Source of the DNA: Hormiphora californensis
Lineage: Eukaryota > Ctenophora > Tentaculata > Cydippida > Pleurobrachiidae
Length of the DNA: 64,000 nt
Reading direction: 5' to 3'
Assembly (NCBI GenBank): GCA_020137815.1
Contig: CM035351.1
Coordinates: forward strand, 2,074,409 to 2,138,408
The notes below the pieces were generated by a model that was given only the letters and a program-made list of their open reading frames with translations, searched no databases and was not told the DNA's origin. This document shows positions 39,058-48,025 of this stretch, one piece after another; within the stretch, counting starts at the first letter, position 1; each line of letters starts with the position of its first letter. Both the position numbers and the translations under genes were made by a program.

Positions 39058-39464
39058 GATTTGTATGGGTATGTTTCCCATGTAGTTATCGTCTTGATCG
39101 GGCTGAGAATATGGAGAGTGGTATGAATGGCTACCTACTAAAGAAATTAGAAAAGCAACCGAAAACTTTCAACGAAACGGTCTTTCCAGGAAGAATACGT
39201 AAATTTCAAAGAACGGCGAAAAAACGAAAAATTGCTGCCAAATCACTTTGAACTAATTCTTTCCTTCCTGGAAAAACTTCTCCTGAATTATTTGTTTCCA
39301 ACTTGTCTCAAAAGAAAGAAGGTGGTTTCCATTTAAATTACCACCATGGTTGAGACATCAGTTGCAGGATCTGTCCCCAGTTCCTCCACGATATTATCAA
39401 TTATCTCGGATATGTTGCTTGCAGTAGCGCTACATAACAACAGTGGTAGAATTGTCCATAACAT
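25636..39464 (-). CDS. M1-family zinc aminopeptidase (APN/ERAP-like), 22 exons
   Basis: Minus-strand exons by GT-AG and phase: 39464-39342, 39102-39055, 38829-38751, 38607-38331, 36597-36520, 35930-35772, 35538-35410, 35256-35171, 35046-34928, 34761-34639, 34478-34410, 34261-34106, 33901-33812, 33635-33483, 33308-33140, 29236-29052, 28603-28440, 27731-27609, 26820-26659, 26534-26396, 26192-26064, 25806-25636. The total is 2931 nt, 976 residues, in frame throughout and full length for the family. Residues 1-15 (MLWTILPLLLCSATA) look like a cleavable signal peptide, so it is probably secreted or lumenal rather than anchored by an N-terminal helix. M1 enzymes remove N-terminal residues from peptides. 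The 27731 acceptor is the weakest; the first donor could lie one codon earlier. Confidence 0.92.
27268..27588. repeat. ~49-bp minisatellite, about 6.5 units, next to an M1 splice donor
   Basis: Repeats of TTGATTGATGCTCTCACACA followed by CACTGAATGCTCTACACACA and a G-rich segment occur with length variation in the CA and G runs. The array ends 20 bp from the 5' splice site of the exon ending at 27609, inside the following intron. Frames through it are spurious. Confidence 0.9.
27841..28435. other. M1 intron without further features
   Basis: Part of the intron between exons 28603-28440 and 27731-27609. It contains a short C-homopolymer near 27861 and, at about 28325-28366, a diverged relative of the TTCTAACCCTC...GGCAAG repeat seen at 36.65 and 59.23 kb. 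No extra exon is supported. Confidence 0.4.
28936..29038. repeat. 32-bp minisatellite with octamer motif, 3 units, next to an M1 splice donor
   Basis: Three near-identical units contain TGCAAGTTTATTAAAACATG then CAAATTAAACCC. Each includes the octamer ATGCAAAT, the classic POU-domain (Oct) site. The array ends about 13 bp from the donor of the exon ending at 29052, inside the next intron. Confidence 0.9.
29741..33033. mobile_element. 3.3-kb TTAA-bounded foldback element with GGCGCC-palindrome core
   Basis: The element starts TTAAGGGTACGCTAACC and ends with the exact complement, GGTTAGCGTACCCTTAA. The outer arms (29741 to about 30452, and about 32331-33033) are roughly 700-bp inverted repeats with scattered mismatches. 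The core is an array of TGGCGCCA-type words. A second axis of symmetry lies near 31595: GTCAAATGTTAGTCGCCAT at 31542-31560 mirrors 31631-31649. No transposase is encoded; the long frames in the core are low-complexity translations of the repeat. TTAA ends recall piggyBac-type insertion, but relationship is unproven. It lies in M1 intron 15, 106 bp from the exon donor at 33139. Confidence 0.9.
30453..32330. repeat. Dense array of palindromic GGCGCC words (E2F-consensus-like)
   Basis: For about 1.9 kb the sequence is built from ATTTGGCGCCAAATGG, CCATATGGCGCCA and ACGTCGCCATTTGG variants with little else between. TTTGGCGC fits the E2F/DP consensus TTTSSCGC, and TTTGGCGCCAAA is two such sites back to back. 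Larger units with ATTTTTGTCAAATGTTTGTC or its complement recur four or more times, giving a higher-order period near 200 bp. The array reads as its own reverse complement. Confidence 0.92.
34106..36597 (-). CDS. M1 aminopeptidase: catalytic-core exons (substrate strand, NAMEN, HEVAH, Glu ligand, Tyr)
   Basis: In order: MAGTQFSPYFARSAWPCFDE (36597-36520), matching the family's A-TQF-AR-PCFDEP block. NAMENWG (35256-35171) is at the place of the exopeptidase motif GAMEN. AILAHEVAHLWFGDLVTA (35046-34928) is the HExxH-type zinc motif with both histidines and the general-base glutamate. VKESTVSWF (34761-34639) supplies the third zinc ligand, glutamate, at the WLNEGFA position. SITYERG (34261-34106) holds the transition-state tyrosine. 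All catalytic residues are present; only the first residue of GAMEN is changed, to Asn. The enzyme should be active, with possibly altered N-terminal substrate recognition. Confidence 0.9.
36414..36448. repeat. (GA)n microsatellite
   Basis: A short GA tract inside the M1 intron between exons 38607-38331 and 36597-36520 reversed, just beyond the 36520 donor side. No gene content. Confidence 0.9.
36647..36688. repeat. Short interspersed repeat TTCTAACCCTCCCGAAACAC..., copy 1
   Basis: The segment GTTCTAACCCTCCCGAAACA followed by CAGTCTAGCCAGGCAAG recurs at 59229-59279 with an inserted TTTCGGGGCG, and more distantly near 28325-28366. It may be a SINE fragment: TTCTAACCC faintly resembles a tRNA B box, but no A box was found. 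Confidence 0.6.
37190..37800. repeat. ~163-bp tandem repeat, about 3.5 units
   Basis: The word GATTTATGGGGGGTC recurs at about 37228, 37391, 37554 and 37730. Between the copies are conserved blocks: CACCGTTAAGCCGTTATTTG, TTTATGCACC and GGTCCTAGAACGTTTTCATG. The period is 163 bp for the first units and a little longer for the last. It lies in an M1 intron and ends shortly before a TTAA-bounded MITE. Confidence 0.9.
37877..38297. mobile_element. 421-bp TTAA-bounded MITE with ~85-bp inverted repeats
   Basis: Left end TTAAGTCCAAAAACCAATTA, right end its complement TAATTGGTTTTTGGACTTAA. The arms continue through GGATGCCCGGGCCCATGTGG and GGGGGTAACACCTTTAGGC. The centre is purine-rich (GAGAGA/GATAGA). 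It encodes nothing and sits 32 bp from the donor of the M1 exon ending at 38331. Like the 29741 element it is bounded by TTAA, but the end sequences differ. Confidence 0.9.
38983..39054. repeat. (CT)n microsatellite starting at an M1 splice donor
   Basis: On the minus strand the exon ending at 39055 (CAAATCATG) is followed at once by GTGAGAGAGAGAGA..., so the 5' splice site forms the first bases of a GA tract of about 70 bp. Confidence 0.93.
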
Positions 39465-39640
39465 CACAGATGTGATCTGATCTATCTCGAGCTGATATCC
39501 GATAGCCCTCTAGGCTGAGTCTGTAGTGCAGTGATCACGTGATTCCTGTGCTTGTAGTTGTAACTCCCAAAGTATAGCTGCTCCGCTGTACAACACTGTG
39601 TATCGTGTGTGTGTAGACGCTACAAATAAATACAAAAGTA
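39465..39640 (-). promoter_or_regulatory. Probable M1 upstream region with a TCACGTGA E-box
   Basis: The 170 bp upstream of the M1 start contain the palindrome TCACGTGA (39535-39542), about 70 bp from the ATG. This matches the CACGTG class bound by MITF/TFE or Myc-type bHLH factors. No TATA box is evident. Transcription start and factor are not shown by the sequence. Confidence 0.35.
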
Positions 39641-41370
39641 AATATACCAGGAGTAAACTGCCTCTGTACAAAATAAACCCTGATCCGGAGGCAGCAAATG
39701 GTACTAGGCACTAAAATACACAGTCGACAAGTCAGTGTAGTTCTGTAGTCGATAAGTCAGTGTTGTTCTAACTTCTTCTACGCCTGATATATAATCAGCT
39801 GATAGGTGCTGACGCTGATATTCAAATATCAAGATGGGTATTTTCTCTCTTGTAGGGGTGACCAACTGCTGCACATATATCAGGGTTTTTTAGTTTGCAA
39901 AACAAGCCATACAAATACAAGCTGGCAATGCCAAAAACAGTGCTTTATTTGCCAAAGTTGACAGTAAAATACAGGACACACACGTAGCAGCTGGAGTTAA
40001 AGTGGTTAACGGGCGTTTACAATGTAAAATATAGTTAGAGTTAGACCGCGATGACAGGAATCAATTCCAAGATATTTATATTGTGATGATATATCGAGTG
40101 CAAAGTGCAATTTGTAGGGAAAACATATACTGGATTTAGTATCGGAGAGCTTCCAGAATTATTGCTGGGGAAAATCTGGATGAGTTTTAATCGAATAACT
40201 CGGGTAATCAAACCCGGATAATTTACCTAACAATTATATGCGGGTCATATAGAAGATTAAACTACTCATACCCATTACCCATGTCCCATATGCGAAGAGA
40301 AGGTCTACTAGAAAGTCAAGAGTTCAATATATTTATCCCCTAATAATAATATAGGGCGATCAGAGATATATGGCAGATGATATTACAATTATGCTCATGT
40401 TACAAAATGCAAATGTTACACCATAGGGTATGGCTAATATATAGTACATAACGTTCTGCACGCAGTGCAAGCGCGCCATATACGCTCTGCACTGCAGAGC
40501 GTATATGGAGGTGAAATGCACGACAGCGGAGCTGGAGTGCATTTCACATCTATATTGCACGAGTGAAACGAGTGCGATATAGGGGCGCTTGCACATGCCG
40601 TGCAGGACGTTATTGAGTATATATTCCGCGAGAAAACACACGACAAGCAAAACAATAATAATTTTGGGTGATTACACACAGAGAGATGTGACAAAACAAG
40701 GTACAAACTAAGCAAAACTAGACAAAAATACACTTCTACACCGGTTACACACAAGGGAGAGAAGGTCTGATAGTTTGAAACAGTGAAAAGAAAAGAGAGA
40801 TAAAGAGAGAGATGCGAGAGAGGGAGATTGGAATTCTTGGAAATAGCAAACAACAAAACGTGTAAGGGGATAATTAGTGAGAGAAAGAGGGAGAGTGAGT
40901 GTAAAATGGCAGACTGTGTGTCGTGTAGTACCTTGTCAGTCATATTCTGTGTGTTTGTGTGTGAATAAGGTGTAAAAACACATTTCTCACTTAAATCCCG
41001 CTACCTCTATATATGCACGCTCCCGCGGAAGCACAGTGCATATTTCAGCGTGCAAATGGTCGCGCACAGCGGGAGTGATATGTGCACTCGCGGTATATAT
41101 ATACTATAATCAAAGCTTCTAAACTGTTAGGTCGTGAATCTAGAGCGACTGTAGAGTGAAGAAGGAAGGAAAGGAAGGAAGGAAAGTGAAGAAGGAAGGA
41201 AAGTGAAGAAGTGATCATTTTAGAGATGCGATAAGGTGGTAAAGTCCACTAACGTTGCTGCAAGGGAGGGTACCACCAATTGATAAGAGCCAAGAATGAA
41301 TATGTAGGGTCAGATAACAGGACATTAAATATGCACAAATTCCCGCATTTTCTGCACCTAAATCAAAATG
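39641..41370. other. Intergenic; GC-rich hairpins near 40440-40620 and 41010-41100
   Basis: No exon is supported. Two stretches stand out: 40440-40620 with TATACGCTCTGCACTGCAGA hairpin-like sequence and a distal complement around GCGCTTGCACATGCCGTGCA, and 41010-41100 with CTCCCGCGG and its complement-like CAGCGGGAG. A GGAA-rich microsatellite lies at 41157-41210. The stretch ends at the target duplication AAATCAAAATG (41360-41370) of the Penelope-like insertion. Confidence 0.5.
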
Positions 41371-41813
41371 TAGACAGTTGGGTGATCGGATAACTGTTTA
41401 TTAGCCTCATGTTTGATATTCAGAGTTTTTGTTATTCTCTCTGTGGCTGGACAAATGAATCAGACGGGTATAATGACGCTACCAGTTTCGAGGATCTACC
41501 TCTTCATCGGGCTACAAAAATAAATAGTGTTAATTATAAATATATAGTAAAAACTAAAATCACACACGTCAATCAACATAAAATTATAAATCAGCACTTT
41601 AATAATAAACTAAACACTGTACAGAGGAGCAAGTCTCATATGAACAGTACAGAGTGAACTGAAGTTACCGTTACAATACAGCAGGTGAGATGAAGTGATA
41701 AACAAATAGGGCGTGCATGAGGTGATACACAAGGACTATCACAAATTAATACAAACTATTACGCACACAAACACACGAACCCACTGGACAACAACAACAA
41801 CAGCAACTAAATA

Positions 41814-43517
41814 TTAAATTAAATATCTCGTAAGTTCGGAACATTCCTCTTTATTGTTCATACCAGGTCTCAGTTTCTGTATATACATGGCCTCTAAAAT
41901 TTTCCTCTTTAAAATGTTTCTCTCGGTGGTTAATATCTTAAAACTGAGTTTAGGGGGTGTGTTTTTATGACGTGATGTGTAATGAATGGCTAGAGGGGTA
42001 TCAATGTAGCTCGGCGCATTAGGATTGTTAGCATTGCGGGAATGTTCTGACAATCTGTCGTGTACCGACCTACAAGACTCTCCCACATAGATTTCACCAC
42101 ACAATAAACATGTTATCTGGTACACTGGTGACATGGTGTTACACGAGCCCTTCTCGAGTCTTTCACAAATATTACAATTTTTCGCAAGACACTCTAGATT
42201 GTCGTGAGGACGTGAGCTACATAGCATGTCTCTCAAGCGGGTGCCTGGGGTGAAGACTAAATCGATTGGCAGAGCTCTGGCGGTGATAAACTTACGTATT
42301 TCACCACTCACAGTTTCAGAAACATACGGTAATTTCAACATCACATTGTTATTACCCTTTGTCAACCTACCCCGGGTTCTCTGTTCTCCAAATTGTCTGG
42401 GGTGTTCATACCCATTAGCTAAAAGAAGTCTGTCAGTAATGGCTAAGGACTGTTCCAATAATTCCGGGTTAGATGATGAGATCTCTGCAGTTCTGTAGAA
42501 GTTGCGTACTGTCTGCACTTTCGTTTCCAGAGGATGGTGAGACCGGAAGTGCAGGGTGATGTCCTTTCTCGTACCTTTTCGATAGAACTTAGATTCCAGC
42601 TTATCATCAGTAATTCGAATCTCAGTGCCAAGGAATGGTGTAAATTCTCCGTCCTCAGGAAAATCCACCTCCCATTTTAACAATTCTCTCGGATCTTGTC
42701 GGGCAATGTTATTGAAAAGAGAGATGGCGGTTTCCCTGTTATCTGCGAGCGTCCAGGCATCATCAATGTACCGGCCGTACAATGATAAAGAGATGAATTT
42801 CACGTCGGTATAGATGGTTGCCCTCTCAAATTTGTAAACTCGAATAACTGCAGCAATAGGACTTGGTCGACAGCCCATAAACAAACCAACCAACTGTTTG
42901 TATACTCTACCACAGTAAGTGAAGTAGGAGTTAGTTAGCACCAATTCCAGGATCTGGTGCACGTCACAGAGATGCAACTCACGGAGATTCAGGAGCTCTC
43001 TATTCTCAGCAGCAAAGTCAATGACATCCTTCACACAATCCTCGATCACAAGATTGGTGTATAGAGCTGAAATGTCTGCTGAGCAGAAGTGCTTACCCTT
43101 CAGCTGTTCTGGTGGGAGTTCAGCTAACTGTTTGAGGTGCGTGTGTATGTTGCTCAGATGACTGGGGATCAGATTCAGGAGGGGACTCAGGATCTGGGTT
43201 ACCAGAGCAGCCAATTTCTCCGAGGGGGATCCGACACATGACACAATTGGCCGCACCTTCCCTTGCTCTAAGATGTCTGTTGGAGAGCATAGGGAGTCAG
43301 CATTGAACTTATGGGTCTTTACGAGAACATACATACATGGCAGACGAGTGTTGGTCGTCTTTAGTGCCTTGTACATTTGATCCCCAAAACCTCTCGACAC
43401 ACAGATATCTCCCCACAGGTGATTGCATTCGTTTTCAAGGTGGGAAACATACCAAGAGATCTGATTTTGGTATGTAGTCTGGGTTGGTCGACGTACATCC
43501 ACCCACTCTCCCTTCAA
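41814..43517 (-). pseudogene. Inverted, 5'-truncated copy of the PLE RT/GIY-YIG protein
   Basis: A reading frame of about 567 codons equals the C-terminal part of the complete PLE protein, including YIDDAWTLAD and the GIY-YIG end, with no stop codon. It lacks the N-terminal ~360 residues and has no ATG at its start (the first codon is TTG), so it is a truncated copy. On its 3' side (lower coordinates) it runs through the terminal repeat into the first bases of a following unit. Confidence 0.92.
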
Positions 43518-44391
43518 TTATCACCGCCAGAGCTCTGCCAATCGATTTAGTCTTCACCCCAGGCACCCGCTTGAGAGACATGCTATGTAGCTCACGTCCT
43601 CACGACAATCTAGAGTGTCTTGCGAAAAATTGTAATATTTGTGAAAGACTCGAGAAGGGCTCGTGTAACACCATGTCACCAGTGTACCAGATAACATGTT
43701 TATTGTGTGGTGAAATCTATGTGGGAGAGTCTTGTAGGTCGGTACACGACAGATTGTCAGAACATTCCCGCAATGCTAACAATCCTAATGCGCCGAGCTA
43801 CATTGATACCCCTCTAGCCATTCATTACACATCACGTCATAAAAACACACCCCCTAAACTCAGTTTTAAGATATTAACCACCGAGAGAAACATTTTAAAG
43901 AGGAAAATTTTAGAGGCCATGTATATACAGAAACTGAGACCTGGTATGAACAATAAAGAGGAATGTTCCGAACTTACGAGATATTTAATTTAATATTTAG
44001 TTGCTGTTGTTGTTGTTGTCCAGTGGGTTCGTGTGTTTGTGTGCGTAATAGTTTGTATTAATTTGTGATAGTCCTTGTGTATCACCTCATGCACGCCCTA
44101 TTTGTTTATCACTTCATCTCACCTGCTGTATTGTAACGGTAACTTCAGTTCACTCTGTACTGTTCATATGAGACTTGCTCCTCTGTACAGTGTTTAGTTT
44201 ATTATTAAAGTGCTGATTTATAATTTTATGTTGATTGACGTGTGTGATTTTAGTTTTTACTATATATTTATAATTAACACTATTTATTTTTGTAGCCCGA
44301 TGAAGAGGTAGATCCTCGAAACTGGTAGCGTCATTATACCCGTCTGATTCATTTGTCCAGCCACAGAGAGAATAACAAAAACTCTGAATAT
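43518..44391 (+). repeat. PLE 5' partial direct repeat (pLTR)
   Basis: The 874 bp match 46702-47575 at a constant offset of 3184 bp. It begins inside the coding region (TTATCACCGCCAGAGCTCTG), carries the GIY-YIG end of the ORF plus the 3' untranslated part, and ends just before the ATG of the full ORF. The open frame at its start is only the duplicated C-terminus. Its junction with the inverted copy has microhomology (AATTA). Confidence 0.93.
44296..44332 (+). ncRNA. Possible degenerate hammerhead-like motif in the PLE repeat
   Basis: Within the pLTR, CCGATGA is followed by a GAGG-TAGAT-CCTC hairpin, then GAAAC and a GTC. This is the order of a hammerhead core (CUGANGA, stem II, GAAA, cleavage after UH). 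The first box reads CCGATGA rather than CTGATGA, and stem I pairing is poor. Copies lie at 47479-47516 and, reversed, at 41475-41512. PLE repeats are known to carry hammerheads, which is the main reason to list it. Confidence 0.35.
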
Positions 44392-44396
44392 CAAAC

Positions 44397-47177
44397 ATGA
44401 GGCTAATAAACAGTTATCCGATCACCCAACTGTCTACTATCGTCCTTTCTCCACAACAGTTCGGATTGGCTCGAGCACTTTTAGCACATGGAGAGCGACT
44501 AAAATCGTTTGAACAGCGCCTAAACTTCTTGAAGCGATGTAAGTCCTCCCAGATCTTCCCGGCATTTATCCAGAACAATATTCACTTCTCCTCGGCGTTG
44601 CTGTTCCCATCCGGAACCCCCCATTGTGTTACTCGCATGCTAGGTGCGATTAAGCTGCAGGCCCTCCGTATCGCTATCGCCAATCACTTCAATCTAATCA
44701 GTCAGGAGAAGCATCGAATCATTGAATCCAGACAGAGACTGTCCAGTTATTGTTCCAGTTCAGTATATTATTTTGTCCAGTCTGTCTTTGAGGAAAATAA
44801 TGGGAGGATGAAGAGTGAGATTAAGAGGAAACTTAAGGGGAAATTTGAGTTGCAGCGTACCCGACAACGCCCGGTCCCGCCCGAACCTACAACTCCTACA
44901 CCACAACATCTTGTTTCCCCTCCGTCCATGAAACCTGAAAGTGTCCCAGAGGAGCGTGTGACAAACCTTTTGACCGTTTTGTCGCCCCAAGAAAAAGCGG
45001 TTCTTGAGTTAGGTCCCAACTTTGCATTGACCCCTACTGTGGGAGACAGATTCATATCAGAGGTCAACGCAGAACTCGCGGCTTGTGCCTACCGACTCAG
45101 GTGGCAACAGTCTTCCCTCGAACGGGACACAGTGCCCACACGGCTGCAGGTATGGAGACAGGACAAGATACCTACCAACAGGAGGTTCATCAACCCACCC
45201 CCACCAGCTAGTACTGAGATGGAGGAGAACCTTCGACAGCTGCAGAAGAAAATCCACGTGCAACTGGAACACACCAAGATCCAGTTCAATCTCTCACACC
45301 AGGAAGCAGCTGGTCTGAAATCTCTCAAATCCCGTCTCCATGACATACATATCTCGGTTAGTGATAAGGGTGGTGAGTTCGTGGTAACAGATCGCAACCT
45401 GCAACAACAATTGACACAGACTCATTTAGATACTAACTCAGGTGTGTATCAAATCATACACCCCACTAGAAAATTGAAGGGAGAGTGGGTGGATGTACGT
45501 CGACCAACCCAGACTACATACCAAAATCAGATCTCTTGGTATGTTTCCCACCTTGAAAACGAATGCAATCACCTGTGGGGAGATATCTGTGTGTCGAGAG
45601 GCTTTGGGGATCAAATGTACAAGGCACTAAAGACGACCAACACTCGTCTGCCATGTATGTATGTTCTCGTAAAGACCCATAAGTTCAATGCTGACTCCCT
45701 ATGCTCTCCAACAGACATCTTAGAGCAAGGGAAGGTGCGGCCAATTGTGTCATGTGTCGGATCCCCCTCGGAGAAATTGGCTGCTCTGGTAACCCAGATC
45801 CTGAGTCCCCTCCTGAATCTGATCCCCAGTCATCTGAGCAACATACACACGCACCTCAAACAGTTAGCTGAACTCCCACCAGAACAGCTGAAGGGTAAGC
45901 ACTTCTGCTCAGCAGACATTTCAGCTCTATACACCAATCTTGTGATCGAGGATTGTGTGAAGGATGTCATTGACTTTGCTGCTGAGAATAGAGAGCTCCT
46001 GAATCTCCGTGAGTTGCATCTCTGTGACGTGCACCAGATCCTGGAATTGGTGCTAACTAACTCCTACTTCACTTACTGTGGTAGAGTATACAAACAGTTG
46101 GTTGGTTTGTTTATGGGCTGTCGACCAAGTCCTATTGCTGCAGTTATTCGAGTTTACAAATTTGAGAGGGCAACCATCTATACCGACGTGAAATTCATCT
46201 CTTTATCATTGTACGGCCGGTACATTGATGATGCCTGGACGCTCGCAGATAACAGGGAAACCGCCATCTCTCTTTTCAATAACATTGCCCGACAAGATCC
46301 GAGAGAATTGTTAAAATGGGAGGTGGATTTTCCTGAGGACGGAGAATTTACACCATTCCTTGGCACTGAGATTCGAATTACTGATGATAAGCTGGAATCT
46401 AAGTTCTATCGAAAAGGTACGAGAAAGGACATCACCCTGCACTTCCGGTCTCACCATCCTCTGGAAACGAAAGTGCAGACAGTACGCAACTTCTACAGAA
46501 CTGCAGAGATCTCATCATCTAACCCGGAATTATTGGAACAGTCCTTAGCCATTACTGACAGACTTCTTTTAGCTAATGGGTATGAACACCCCAGACAATT
46601 TGGAGAACAGAGAACCCGGGGTAGGTTGACAAAGGGTAATAACAATGTGATGTTGAAATTACCGTATGTTTCTGAAACTGTGAGTGGTGAAATACGTAAG
46701 TTTATCACCGCCAGAGCTCTGCCAATCGATTTAGTCTTCACCCCAGGCACCCGCTTGAGAGACATGCTATGTAGCTCACGTCCTCACGACAATCTAGAGT
46801 GTCTTGCGAAAAATTGTAATATTTGTGAAAGACTCGAGAAGGGCTCGTGTAACACCATGTCACCAGTGTACCAGATAACATGTTTATTGTGTGGTGAAAT
46901 CTATGTGGGAGAGTCTTGTAGGTCGGTACACGACAGATTGTCAGAACATTCCCGCAATGCTAACAATCCTAATGCGCCGAGCTACATTGATACCCCTCTA
47001 GCCATTCATTACACATCACGTCATAAAAACACACCCCCTAAACTCAGTTTTAAGATATTAACCACCGAGAGAAACATTTTAAAGAGGAAAATTTTAGAGG
47101 CCATGTATATACAGAAACTGAGACCTGGTATGAACAATAAAGAGGAATGTTCCGAACTTACGAGATATTTAATTTAA
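44397..47177 (+). CDS. PLE reverse transcriptase with C-terminal GIY-YIG endonuclease
   Basis: 926 residues, uninterrupted from an ATG at the end of the 5' repeat. The N-terminal third is PLE-specific. The RT core includes KVRPIVSCVGSPSEKLA (about 445), CSADISALYTNL (about 503, motif A aspartate), YIDDAWTLAD (about 608, catalytic YxDD) and FLGTEIRI (about 657). The C-terminus has a cysteine cluster (CLAKNCNICE) and then CLLCGEIYVGESCRSVHDRL (about 827), the GIY-YIG endonuclease signature with its conserved arginine. RT motifs resemble telomerase-like RTs, as in all PLEs. The element appears coding-competent. Expression would depend on the upstream repeat as promoter. Confidence 0.97.
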   Translation: MRLINSYPITQLSTIVLSPQQFGLARALLAHGERLKSFEQRLNFLKRCKSSQIFPAFIQNNIHFSSALLFPSGTPHCVTRMLGAIKLQALRIAIANHFNLISQEKHRIIESRQRLSSYCSSSVYYFVQSVFEENNGRMKSEIKRKLKGKFELQRTRQRPVPPEPTTPTPQHLVSPPSMKPESVPEERVTNLLTVLSPQEKAVLELGPNFALTPTVGDRFISEVNAELAACAYRLRWQQSSLERDTVPTRLQVWRQDKIPTNRRFINPPPPASTEMEENLRQLQKKIHVQLEHTKIQFNLSHQEAAGLKSLKSRLHDIHISVSDKGGEFVVTDRNLQQQLTQTHLDTNSGVYQIIHPTRKLKGEWVDVRRPTQTTYQNQISWYVSHLENECNHLWGDICVSRGFGDQMYKALKTTNTRLPCMYVLVKTHKFNADSLCSPTDILEQGKVRPIVSCVGSPSEKLAALVTQILSPLLNLIPSHLSNIHTHLKQLAELPPEQLKGKHFCSADISALYTNLVIEDCVKDVIDFAAENRELLNLRELHLCDVHQILELVLTNSYFTYCGRVYKQLVGLFMGCRPSPIAAVIRVYKFERATIYTDVKFISLSLYGRYIDDAWTLADNRETAISLFNNIARQDPRELLKWEVDFPEDGEFTPFLGTEIRITDDKLESKFYRKGTRKDITLHFRSHHPLETKVQTVRNFYRTAEISSSNPELLEQSLAITDRLLLANGYEHPRQFGEQRTRGRLTKGNNNVMLKLPYVSETVSGEIRKFITARALPIDLVFTPGTRLRDMLCSSRPHDNLECLAKNCNICERLEKGSCNTMSPVYQITCLLCGEIYVGESCRSVHDRLSEHSRNANNPNAPSYIDTPLAIHYTSRHKNTPPKLSFKILTTERNILKRKILEAMYIQKLRPGMNNKEECSELTRYLI

Positions 47178-47575
47178 TATTTAGTTGCTGTTGTTGTTGT
47201 TGTCCAGTGGGTTCGTGTGTTTGTGTGCGTAATAGTTTGTATTAATTTGTGATAGTCCTTGTGTATCACCTCATGCACGCCCTATTTGTTTATCACTTCA
47301 TCTCACCTGCTGTATTGTAACGGTAACTTCAGTTCACTCTGTACTGTTCATATGAGACTTGCTCCTCTGTACAGTGTTTAGTTTATTATTAAAGTGCTGA
47401 TTTATAATTTTATGTTGATTGACGTGTGTGATTTTAGTTTTTACTATATATTTATAATTAACACTATTTATTTTTGTAGCCCGATGAAGAGGTAGATCCT
47501 CGAAACTGGTAGCGTCATTATACCCGTCTGATTCATTTGTCCAGCCACAGAGAGAATAACAAAAACTCTGAATAT
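46702..47575 (+). repeat. PLE 3' copy of the pLTR
   Basis: Same 874 bp as 43518-44391. It covers the end of the ORF to the stop at 47177, then about 400 bp of 3' untranslated sequence ending ACTCTGAATAT at the target duplication. Confidence 0.93.
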
Positions 47576-47734
47576 AAATCAAAATGAATGCAGTACAAAT
47601 CTGCTATCGACATTCGACGATGGACAAGCTGTGCCCTGCACCCTAAATCAATAATGTATTTGTATCTACTGCTGCAACTAAAATAACCGGATAGGAGCAA
47701 TACCCGGTAGCAATATACCGTAGAAATGAGCTGT

Positions 47735-48025
<291 letters not shown>

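Larger units (their letters stand above)
41371..47575 (+). mobile_element. Composite Penelope-like element (PLE) with 11-bp target duplication
   Basis: The insertion is flanked by AAATCAAAATG on both sides (41360-41370 and 47576-47586). Inside, in order: a 5'-truncated copy in reverse orientation (41371 to about 43517), a partial direct repeat or pLTR (43518-44391), a complete ORF (44397-47177), and a terminal copy of the same 874-bp repeat (46702-47575). Inverted and partial tandem copies inserted as one unit are a hallmark of PLEs. The copies look nearly identical, so the insertion is recent. Confidence 0.95.

Noticed and set aside
40434-40943. Minus-strand frame of 169 codons with hydrophobic Ser/Leu runs
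   Set aside because: No splice signals or recognisable domain. The composition comes from purine-rich repeats (GAGAGA) on the plus strand.
43484-43993. A separate GIY-YIG gene of 169 codons
   Set aside because: It is the duplicated 3' part of the PLE ORF within the 5' direct repeat and starts in inverted-copy sequence, so it is not an independent gene.
44768-46765. Minus-strand frames inside the PLE
   Set aside because: They are antisense shadows of the 926-codon RT/GIY-YIG frame, and the mirrored copies appear over the inverted copy too.
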